64,000 bases of DNA from Fratercula arctica (Eukaryota; Chordata; Aves; Charadriiformes; Alcidae), in contig CANTUZ010000007.1 in the NCBI GenBank assembly GCA_947846985.1, positions 31,314,355-31,378,354 on the forward strand, read 5' to 3'. Below, piece after piece: positions 51,461 to 61,758 of this stretch (position 1 is its first letter; each line of letters starts with the position of its first letter). The notes beneath the pieces were generated by a model, which did no database searches, was not told the DNA's origin, and saw only the letters and a program-made list of their open reading frames with translations. The position numbers and the translations under genes are program-made.

Positions 51461-52212
51461 TTTCATTTGTTTCTAAAGTACCCTGGGGTGAAATTCTGAA
51501 AGAAATAGGATTTCAAATAAAAAAATAAAAATGCTTTATTCTGAGGGTTTTTTGAAACAAAGCGTTTCAATTGTACGTTAACTTTTTTTCTCTTGGGTTT
51601 TCCAGCTGCATTCAACAAATGTGCTGTTTATTCCTAATTTAGACCTGGATAAGAGCAGAAAGAATAAGAGAAAAGTAGGAATACAGCAAGCATGAGGGAA
51701 TGACGACAGAAGAAAAATGGACAGCAGGAAACCAATTTGCAGAAATACTCCTACTCGGGAGAAGCACATCTCTCAGGAGCTCAGAAAAGGTTGTTAGAGA
51801 GCCAGAAGAAAAGGGAGAGAGAACAACAAGGAGGAGGAGAGAAAGAGGAAGAAGGGTGAGACATGAGCAAGAGGAGCAAGGGAAGTGCAAAGTATGTGGG
51901 GTGAATAGAAGCAGCAGCAAGGAAAAACCGGGAGAAAAGGGTGAAAGAGCCTCTCAAATCTCTGGGATAAGATTTTTGCCTCATTACTCTACTCTTGGTA
52001 CTCTTTTAATATCTAACACAAAAGGGAGCTGCTTAAGGCCCTTTGTTTGGATTCAGTTCCCACAATTTCAATCCCACCCTAACCACACTATCTCCCACCA
52101 ATCTGTTTCAAAGGCCATCTGGGAAAGTGGCCTTTCAGTGAACATACAAAGATTCGCATAGTCATAGCTCCAGAAATTTGGCTTTTGCCAGACTTCCTTA
52201 TACTTTCCTAAT

Positions 52213-52249
52213 CCCAAACTTCCCCCCTGCCCCCCCACATCCCCCCACC
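52213..52249 (-). other. C-run tract, potential G-quadruplex on minus strand
   Basis: C-runs occur at 52213-52215, 52222-52227, 52230-52236 and 52241-52246. The complementary minus strand, which is the DACH2 RNA sense strand, therefore has four G-runs with loops of 2 to 6 bases and fits the G-quadruplex pattern. Function is not shown. Confidence 0.6.
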
Positions 52250-55200
52250 TTTTAGCTGAAATTGTATAAGCTAATATGTCTTTTAGTCATATAAGACCTT
52301 CTGGCTTAAGCTGTATAAATTGAGACTTGAGGCTTGTGCATAGCTTGAGGCCTCATTCTGTTATGGACAGAGAGCTGTTATAGGGGCATGGTCAGATTCC
52401 AAGGGTCAAAAGTACCATCAATGAACAGAAGAGCTAGTCCCATTTTTGCTGCGACACTTCTTTGTGTGTTTTCCATCTGTGTGATGTGCTGAGGTCTCAA
52501 CTCCTTTGGACACAAATGAATTTAAATGATCTGTTAAGATTTAGGCGTGCTTTCAGCATTTTATTCAACTTGTGTTCTCAGCATACACCTTAACAGCTCC
52601 TTTATGATCAACTGTGTGATATGCTGTGAATGCATATTAATAGTCATATTCATTTGTTACATACTTAGTCATATTCATTATAGGTCCACTGTAAAATAAA
52701 AATCTTAATGTTATGTAGTTATTGCTCTCTGGAGTTGAGTTGTTCTATAAACTTCAGTGAAAAATCTTTTCCCTTTTGTATAAAGGGCCCATCCAAACTT
52801 TGCTTCTGAAGACCTGAAAATACTGTCACTGAAGAGATTTTTCTGAGTTTCAGGAAAAAAATTACTGGATGACAGTAAACTACTACATTTATTCACTACT
52901 GTTTCTAGCCTAAACCATGATTCAAATGTACTTCAACTAAGTTCCATCCCAGACTGGTCCTCAAGACCAGGCTGCAAAGCTTGTTACACCTCGGTCAGTA
53001 ACTGGATTGCAGAGTTCAGCGAGCTGAAGAACAGCTCTGGAAAAAAAGAACAGGAGAGCAGGCGCAAGAGGGAGAACAGAGAGAGCGGTGAAGTCGGTGT
53101 TGCTGTCAAATTTGGGGTTTGCCATATGAGACCCTCAATTATACAGACTCTTCAGAACCATTTGAGCCAAGTCTCAAATGGAGCAAGCTGTCAGATGCGC
53201 AGTAATTCCCTGAAAGAGTGGATTTATTACAGGGACACTGTCAGAACCGTAGCTATAGCACTGCTAGCGGGTACTGCTATAATCACATCAGATCATATTA
53301 TAGATGGCTAAGAAGGTTTTGCGAGCCTGGCCACCATGCCTGCCTAATTTATAGTGTTCCTGTCAGGAAGAAATCAAGTTTCATAGTTATGACATTTCTT
53401 TCTGGAGCACTAAATGTTAACTTTGCTGATCATGCATATCTTGGTAGAACAGCTTATTTCTAAATGGCAAATGTGATATAAAAAGCATAATGACTTCATT
53501 CAAAACCTTTATAAAACAGCTGATTCTCACACCTATAGAAAACAGGCCAAGTAATATTTTAGTCATCAGAGTATGGAAATAGATACACAATATATTAATT
53601 TCTCTCATTTTAAGTAATATCATGATGCCGGAATTGCAGTCCATCTAAAACTAGTCATTTTTTGTACTTATTAAATGCACTTAAATAATGTCATATAATA
53701 AAAGTAATACTGCTGACAGGTAACAGCAGCAATGCTTTTCTTTTACACGTGTCATTTCATATAAGGATTTCATCTTAATTGATTATCATTCAGAGCTAGA
53801 TGATTGGACATAAGGGAAGGAAAGGACAAAAGGAATCTCACACTCTCTGTAATAAAATTCATCTACAGTCTCAGCGTTCAAAACAAATGAGAGAAAGATG
53901 CAGCATCACTTGACAAGTGAGAGTAACACAGCCATGGATGCACACTTTTACCTCTGTCACATTAGCTACTGGTGTATTTCCCTCTACATCGTGTAGAGGC
54001 AATAATTCCCACTAGAGTGCTGGTGAGACCTACTGTTGCTGTGGAGATATTGTGTATCCTCTAGTGCAGGTATTGGGGAAAAAATAGCTGTAAATGAGTA
54101 ACTAGCATCAGCGAGGGCCTGCTAAAGAGCATCCTTAAACCTAACTGCTTGCAAAAACTGTGGCTTATATTACAAAGAAATGGCATTGTTTACAAATACA
54201 TATTTAATCTTCATTTTGACATAGTGATAGCATTTACAATATAATCAAAGCTTATGCAGTCTACTTGCTGCTACAAACTACTACTGTATTTAAGTTACGG
54301 TTTTCTCAAGAGGTCTCTTGAACAGTTAAAGAAAAGTTTATTGAGTGAAACAAATGGAACCTCAATTAATTTCTAACAATTCAGTGACTTAACTAGTGGA
54401 CAGTTGGACATCAGAGAGATCATGTTCCCCCCACCCAGTCAACAACTGTTGCAGATACACTGATGATAAGGAGAAGCTTTTATAGATCTTAATTCTAAGT
54501 AGTCTCTAACTGTGGAATGCCTCCCCACGCCCACTCTGAATTTTACCAGCCTTCCAGAATACAAGTAAACAAATAGTAAATAAAATCAAAGTATTAAGAA
54601 CAACATTTGCCCTCATTTGGAAGTGGACTCTCAGTAAAGAAGAAAAACAACATGAGGCAATTTTGGAGATGCTCAGGGCCAGGAAGAAGATCAAAAGAAA
54701 AACTAAGACCTCCAGAACCTCAGCAACAGAGACACGTAGTATTTTATGCTACTGTAATGTGACAAAGGAGATTTGCTTTATTCCTCGAAAGTATGTTGAT
54801 ATCAGTAAATACAAGTACGAACAATAAACAGGTGGTTGTGTACTACTAGTTTTTTTCCCTGCTTGATGTAGAAACAAAATTTCCTGCAGTGCAAGCTGTG
54901 ACAATAGAAAGTACAACACAACCCTAACTAATTCATTCTCACAACTGGCCTGTAATATTGCCAACAGTAACTTTCTCAATGATAACACAATGATAGTTTA
55001 TGATTAAGATGTTTTACAATAAAGATAGGAGAGATTAAGTTCAGCAAATCAGTGAAAGTTATTAAAATAAAGCAACAAAGAACTTTGGGATTCCAGAACG
55101 ATACGGACAGTTGAGTGTAAATGAGCATAAATATCAAAATAAAAAGACATGTATTTTCTGAAACTGATAGCTCTATAGACTCATATATTTAAAAACAAAG

Positions 55201-56001
55201 AAAAATGGACTAAAATAACTACCTTTCAAAGTTGACAAAATTTTGTTTTGTCAACAAGAAACGTACATGTGCATGCAAACACACACAAAAGTTAGATTGA
55301 TAAAACCTTTCCTTTTTGCTCAATAAAAAGAGGCCACACTGTCTTTTAGAGAATCCCATAGCACCAATCCTTCACACGCACTGATGCTATATCCTTCTAC
55401 TTTGAAAATGTCTTGTCTCAATATATTTTTTAGTGTGTGGCAGGACTTCAGCTCTCAACACAGGCATGAAATTTTCTTAACAACCTGCTTGGAAGAGACT
55501 ATCAGAAGCCTTTCAAAAGTAGAGATACATTTTATCTAGCCAGAAGGAAATTCAGGCGTGGCTACCAGAGACTATACTCATTAAGGTACTTCTGATGATT
55601 TTCTCTGCTATTAACCTGTTCTAGAATTGTACCACACCAGAGTTCCTGTTATGTTCTATAGCAATTTCTTTTAAGTATAACATTAAGTTTGATTTTAAAC
55701 AACCATTTTAGAATAGCTTTTGAGCTTTAACAGATGCAGCACTGCTTATTCCCCTAGCCTCTAGTGAGTGTTAGTATCTGTTTTTAATTACATTACAGAT
55801 TCGTAGAGCAGAGTATCTTAACTTCTTGACTGTACTCGTGGGTATTTCCTCAAACTGAAGCACTATCAGGAAGAGCAGACCAGGTGTGCTACAGGCAGTA
55901 TAAGCTCACTGCCTCTCAGTTATCTTCCTTAAAAAGTCACCGTGAATGTTTTTGTTAGCCACAAAAAGCTATTTTTTCTAAGGCTCATAGATGACTCTTA
56001 C

Positions 56002-56174
56002 CTTTATAACAGAGGCCCCTGCCCTGGAAAGAGGACTGTGCATTTGGGCTGCTGCAGCCATGTTAGCTATTGTATTGAGGTGGTTCATCTGATTCATTGC
56101 CATTGCAACCGAAGCGGGAGGTAGGCTGACGGGAAGCAGAGGGTGGGGCATCATCATAAACGGCAGGTCTATCC
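56002..56174 (-). CDS. DACH2: DACH2 internal exon B (LPFMMMPHP block)
   Basis: This is the most conserved linker exon of the gene. The minus strand has a CTTTTAG acceptor above 56174 and an AAG/GTAAGAG donor below 56002. The exon is 173 bases: two bases complete the Arg codon begun in exon A, followed by 57 whole codons. The product reads DLPFMMMPHPLLPVSLPP, then a Met/Asn/Ala-rich run (MAMNQMNHLNTIANMAAAA), then SPLSRAGASVIK. The SRAG.SVIK ending matches vertebrate DACH2 rather than DACH1, which has a different sequence there. The hydrophobic Met/Ala-rich stretch is not a membrane segment; in this family it belongs to a nuclear protein. The 2.8 kb intron to exon A is bridged in frame (N-R-I-D-L). 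Identity is essentially certain at family level. Confidence 0.97.
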
Positions 56175-58957
56175 CTAAAAGAAAGCATGGGCAGATTATA
56201 TGTGTCAGCCTCACCCCTTAATTTTTAGAGTCTATATTCTACTGGAACATTGACTAGCCAAACTCAATATTATTATGTGTTAATAATTTTGAAGTTACAA
56301 CAGGAATAATTGTCTTTGTATTCCAGAAAACACTGTATGGTTTGTATTAGGGAAAGAAACATACAGCTGTAAAGTAACACAATATTAGCAAAAAGAATAT
56401 ACAGCAGTGCATAAGTTCAGTGATCTCTTTATTAATAGCAATAAAGAAAAAAACACAAAACGTGCAGATATTTGCAAGTTTTTCCAATATTTATTATTAA
56501 TTTTATGTGACAATATACTCCTACCAAGTCCTCTTAATAGTCTTAGTTCACATACACAGCAATTTGAGACTAGATTTTTATATTATGATTGTTTCTTGAA
56601 TACAGGAAGACACCACTGAACTACCGTACAGAAGGTCTCTGAACTGGAACATGTAACAAGGGGTTAAAATTTTTGACAGAGGTTTTAATTTCCAAAAACT
56701 CACTTTAAAATGTCTTCTGCTATGGATATAAAACAATTTAATAAGGTATAAAACTCATTTGGACCAAGTTGCAGCTCTTGACATTGCCAAAATGGTGATG
56801 TTACTTCTAGCAAGAATTAGATTCTCATGTTTCATTAGTATCTATTTCAGCATTTGTATCACTTGTTGTATTTAGGAATGACTACAATGGAAAGCAAGAC
56901 CAAGACACCAATTCACTGAAAAAATTGTTTCAGGTTATTTTGCATTTAAGAATTCTTTAGAGAGACGACTTGAAGAGAGCTACTTTGGGAATCCATAATT
57001 AGTTTTTCAGAAAAAATAGGACTCATTCTGCCAGACAAAATGTATTATAATTTTTCTAAATGAAATTTAGATTAGAAATTCTCATTTAAAAATTCAGGCA
57101 CAAGTAGCAAATAGCACAATCACATGCCTAGTAATAACCATATGCTATTCTCATTAATTATTTCTAAAAGTTTTTTAACTTTTGGCTCTATCTTAACTAT
57201 TTTAAATGAGAAGGCCAGTCAACATTTTGGTGTATGACAGAACCCACAGTAAAAAAATACCATTGACTGATATAGCTTATGTTATTCCAATACAATTTGA
57301 CTATAGTGATATAAAAACACCACTGCGCCCACACAAAAGGCAGAATTGTATATATTCTGAGCTCCCACACTATTTCTGTTTAGCTTGAGCATATCATGAT
57401 CAAGAACTGTGATGTCTTATGATTCAATATATATTTTATATGATGATCCATGCCAATATTAATTATGATAGGTGATAAGCAAAGCGCACATACATCTCCC
57501 TTCACTTTAAACCATACTGACAATCCCCTTCAGTGCTTACATCCATAAGCCTTTGTTCCCCTGCCTATCTCCCTTAACAGCCCAATAATCTTTCCTCATA
57601 CTCTATAGAGTTCCAAAACTCCCAGACACCATCTGGCCACATTGAGTTGTATGTCTACTTAAAGTCCAATTGACATGCAAACTAAATGCAAACTACAAAC
57701 AGAATTTAACAGCACATCACCAGTTTTAAGACACAATCCGTCAAACATTTCAGAGCACTATGAAGAAAATATATCGTATGCTTGCAAATCACTGGACATA
57801 ATGTCTGACCCTTTAATAGCCTATAGACATTTGCCTACTTCAAAATCTACGGGAAAGTATCTTTAAAGTTTTCTTTAACAGCAAACACAATATCCTTGTA
57901 TGCAGAAAGCATATGGGTATTGAATTATGCAAGAATATAAAATGAAAGGATAAACTACAGTGAATTTGAGTCCTATGATCTATTGATTCTCAACTACTAA
58001 CACTTAACACAAAATGCTCAGGTCTATACCTTCCCATGAACAAAACAGACCCATATCGTAGGAGTCATTTCAATAGCTTTTACTTGTTCAACTCTGGGGC
58101 CTTACGTAGGCTCTATCTACTCCTAAAATTGTGTTAGGAGCCAGAAATGTCATTCATCCATTAAAACTAACACCAAAAATCAGCTTTCAAAACTTTGAGG
58201 ATGAAGAGCTTAAACAAATAACAAGAATTCAGAAATAGTGAGATTTTCATTCTTCATCCATCATCATCATCTGTTAGCTTTAACTTTACTCCTCACTAAT
58301 TTTTAAAATATTAATCCTGATCTTGTAGTAACCTTCCCTTCTCTTCCTTCCCTCTTTGGGTGTAAAGGAGAGGGGGAACTGCTGGCTTTCCACCTGCCCC
58401 CTTCCTAAGGGAAGGAAAAGATATGAGTTCGAAGGGAGCTTTAAGTTCCAAATCCAAAATTTATCTGTCATTTCATTCCAGTTGCTTTAGATAGCTGGGT
58501 TCAATGGATGACCATGCCCACATCTGGCAGGTACAAGGCAAAAGAAGGCAGAGGGATTGCTTCTGCTCACTTTTAACTAGACATTTTGCAGTTATTCCCC
58601 ACTCTCCTATTTTTATTTGGTGGTCATCATTTTCACCTGGAAGAGAATTTTCTCATACAGATCAAATTTTAAGCAACTTTATGGTTATTTTTCCCTTCAG
58701 TCCAGGCCATGGAAATGTCAATTTAAGGACGGTCCCTAACCCAGCTGTGGGTGACTATTCAAAGAGGGCAGCTGTATCCCAGTGAGCAGCTTGGACATGA
58801 TGCACAAGTGCAGCAGACAGTGGGAGAAGTGACCTTCCTGTCGGTCATGTGTCTCCGCATTCATTTCCCTCACCTCCAGGGGGATGGGAAGGAGTGCAAG
58901 CTCTGCCTCCAAGCAAGGCTGCATGTACTTTTTTTTACCCTAAAGTACGGTACATAC
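56175..58957 (-). other. DACH2 intron between exons A and B (2.8 kb)
   Basis: This phase 1 intron has a GTATGT donor and a CTTTTAG acceptor. It is AT-rich and holds no repeat family that I can name. A short 7-bp inverted repeat (CTCCTAA/TTAGGAG) occurs near 58112-58132. ORFs such as 57206-57388 and 58504-58785 have no recognisable similarity. Confidence 0.9.
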
Positions 58958-59113
58958 TGTTGGTGAGCAGATGATTCTGCTGGAGAGGACTGAGTGGGTG
59001 CGCACTTCCAAGGCTTGACTGCCCTGACAGTGTGGGATGACCAATGCTGTGCTGCGATCCTGTTGTAATGGGAGACTGAAGCTTGTCTTTATCCCAGGAG
59101 GATTCACTCCCAC
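58958..59113 (-). CDS. DACH2: DACH2 internal exon A (linker, most 5' exon in window)
   Basis: This is the first of six DACH2 exons in transcript order. DACH2 is a nuclear SKI/SNO-type transcriptional co-regulator that works with SIX and EYA proteins in eye, limb and muscle development. The minus strand has a TTTTGCAG acceptor just above 59113 and an ACA/GTATGT donor just below 58958. The exon is 156 bases long, completes a split Gly codon at its start and ends with one base of an Arg codon. It translates to a Ser/Gly/Gln-rich linker containing SSWDKDKLQSP and ending PLQQNHLLTN, a well-conserved DACH1/DACH2 block just before the LPFMMMPHP segment. There is no catalytic site; it is probably a flexible linker after the N-terminal DNA-binding Dachbox-N. 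The preceding exon was not found up to 64000. Identity as a DACH exon is very likely; the choice of DACH2 over DACH1 rests on the later exons. Confidence 0.93.
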
Positions 59114-61094
59114 CTGCAAAACAGGGTACAAACCAACCATAAATGGCATATACTTTTCTGCAAAAGACATTTTGCATGGCTAGCAATGAGCTAACACTCT
59201 TTACCATAGCTAAACACCTAGGACAAACACAGCACCTGAATCCTACACCTGATTTTTTTAAAAAACAAATTAATAAATATGCATCAAGCAAAAAATACGA
59301 TCAGAAACTTTCAGCATGACCTACCTTCATAAAACTAGTTTCTGGGAACAGAAAGATCTAAATATTTAAGGAATAAAATCATCCAAGTAAGCATCAGTAA
59401 CAATTAAGTAAATAAGGCATAAAGGGAATATCTGAGACACTGAAGCACAATCTCCTTTTCTCACAGGGAATCAGGTCACCCAGTCCCTGCCAGAGACTAA
59501 TAGGTGTCCATCCTTGGGCTCATGAAGTCTCTCACTGCTGTTAATGTTACTCAAGAATCACGCTGCTATTCACTCCCTCCAAGGCTCACTAGCATTCAAG
59601 CTTAAATTCATCCCTCAATGGGTTACCACAATTTATCCTGCTGATATGTTATCTTTGAGCTTAAATAGCTTTTCCTCCACTGCTGGGTTTGATCCTGGGG
59701 ATGTCCTAAGTGAAGCCCTTCACTTTGCTAGGTTAAACAAGCCAGGCATTAGTTTGGGCTTGGAAATCATTAGTATTCAGGAATTTAAATTTAAAGATCC
59801 AGGTATCTATTTTGCAGATTGCAGTTTTCTTCAGTATTACACTTATATACTTGAATAGCAACAAGCTCCTTTTAAACAGCAGTTAAATAGACCATCTTAG
59901 TGAATTCTGAAATACACCTGGTCCACAAAACGAACCACCTTAAAAAGTTAGATTGGACATTTTCTAGAGTAAAGAGGTATTTTAAGCACACTCCCCTCTC
60001 AGGTACGCGCCACATTTTCAATTACATTATAGATTGTTATGAAAATGTGTAACTGCAGTATTGACTTTGTTTTGAATTTATGAACAAGAATTTCAGTTAG
60101 AATACATAAATAGATTACTGTGATGCAGCAGATAGAGGCAGCAAGCAAAAAAACCATTTTAATTGAATATGAAAGTAACAGAAAAATTCCATTCTTTATG
60201 ACAACACTTAGCTAATAAACATGATTAATATGGCTAAATGAAAAGTTTGAAAGATCAATGATTGAGAAAAAAGGAAATCACTCCATCATTTTAGCACTAT
60301 GTCCAAGTATGAATTACCTTCCTATAAAAGATTTGTAATTTGTAAAATGATGAGTAATACATTGACAAAGAAAGATACACTAAATTATGCCATGTGATAT
60401 AATGTAACATGGCATAGTGCAGTAATTAGAAGAACTACTACAGCTTAGGTTGTGTCAGCATCTTTGTTATTTAATATACTGTGTATCACCTCTTTCAAAT
60501 AACACGTGACTGATACTTAGTATAGAAGTTGTTCATTCTGACTACTGTGAACAGAGATGGTGCTATCTGGTAAAGTTATTCTCAAGTTAAATTTGTAATT
60601 TAAAAACTATTTTCTGAGGAAATGTTTAGCATTTGATTCTACTAAATGAGTTTTATTTTTCTTCATATGCTTTTTCAGTAAACTTAAGTTTAACATTTAC
60701 ATTTCATTCTTCCTCAAAAAATACATACATATACCTTAGCATGATTTTTTTTTTTACGTTGAAATAGATTTTATACATGTAACTTCATATTTCAGGGCAG
60801 TGGCCACGAAAACTGTGCCCAAGACAGCTTGTCAGAGACTTTTGAATGAAAAGAAAAAAATGCACTCTTTATCTAAAAGTCTCCCTCACTCAGTTTGTTT
60901 TTTTCCAATATTTCCAACCCCAGGCACAGATGGTCTAAACTCTTAGCTCATTTACTTATTACTGGAAGCTTCTTTTGTCTTCCCAAAGCCTTGTGCATCT
61001 ACCCACCATACTTCTGTGGCCCTGAAGCTGTAGTATCAGAGTGCCCTACCAGCGTCCTCTGCCCAGATTTACAACTGTTGCATGTTGGAAAGTA

Positions 61095-61228
61095 CAATTA
61101 TTCCTATTTTACAGATGGAGTATTGCACTACGCATAAAAGTGACTTGCTTAAAGAAACACAGGAAACCTGCAATGGAACAGGAAACTGAATTTAAATTAT
61201 GTCACACAATCCAAATCACTGGACCAGT
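61095..61228 (-). mobile_element. MIR-like SINE relic
   Basis: The plus strand shows ATTCCTATTTTACAGATGGA, then AAGTGACTTGCTTAAAGAAA, CACAGGAAACCTG and ATCACTGGACCAG. This follows the order of the MIR core in reverse complement (TTTTACAGATGAGGAAACTG..., AAGTGACTTGCCCAAGGTCA...). The similarity is worn but the order and spacing fit. It is ancient and predates birds. Confidence 0.6.
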
Positions 61229-61258
61229 TTTCCTTACAGATGGGGACAATAATAACTT
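61225..61258 (+). mobile_element. Short MIR/L2-like 3' piece
   Basis: The segment CAGTTTTCCTTACAGATGGG followed by GACAATAATAAC resembles the plus-strand MIR/L2 end (CAGTTTCCTCATCTGTAAAATGGGGATAATAATA). It abuts the MIR-like relic on the other strand. It is too short for a firm call and may be chance. Confidence 0.35.
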
Positions 61259-61589
61259 TTTTCCCCTGCAAATTCCACTTGTAAATCTGCTAGAGTATTC
61301 AGTGCCAGCAGCACAAGAATAAATTGCAATACACTTATCTCTACAAACCATTCCTGTATTCTTATGTTCCCTATCACTTCTCCATAGAGAAAGAACAAAA
61401 AAAATACTGCTGAGCGTATGATGTATAATAAAAGTGCATGTTAAATGAAATGTATCCTGTAGTCTGCAGCATACCACACAGATAACAGCTTCATCACTTA
61501 ATCTAGACTACATATACAATGTAGGATCAAATCTCTTAAAAAGAAAATAATAATTATTTTCTTACTTCTTCTTACTTAGAACTGTTCAA

Positions 61590-61758
61590 CTGTAAAGTGC
61601 TTTACGAGGGCAGTATGATTATCTCCAACTTAAAGCAGGAAAGCTGAGGTGCAGAATTATGAAGCAACTTCCTCCATGCTACCTGGCAGACTAATGGCGA
61701 AACTGGAAAAGAAGCCAGGTCTCCCGCGTCCTACTCCTGTGCTCTAGACCACAGACAG
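61590..61758 (-). mobile_element. MIR/L2-like SINE relic
   Basis: The plus strand contains TGTAAAGTGCTTTACGAGGG, then GCTGAGGTGCAGAATTATGA, AGCAACTTCC, GGCAGACTAATGGCGAAACT and CCAGGTCTCC followed by CTGTGCTCTAGACCACAGAC. These landmarks, in this order, match the reverse complement of a MIR element including the region near its tRNA-like head. It is among the better preserved ancient SINE copies in the window. Confidence 0.68.

Larger units (their letters stand above)
44980..56001 (-). other. DACH2 11 kb intron between exons B and C
   Basis: This phase 0 intron runs from the AAG/GTAAGAG donor of exon B to the TTTCAAG acceptor of exon C. It contains an old CR1-like 3' end, an AT-rich inverted repeat near 46.2 kb, a T17/G18 tract with a purine-rich block near 51.4-51.95 kb, C-runs near 52.2 kb and a perfect 10-bp hairpin at 55.2 kb. 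The rest is AT-rich, stop-dense DNA with no exon that I recognise. Confidence 0.88.

Noticed and set aside
51700..52161. 153-codon ORF, the longest in the window
   Set aside because: Its Glu/Arg/Lys richness simply reflects a purine-rich tract, the second half changes composition, and no protein similarity was recognised.
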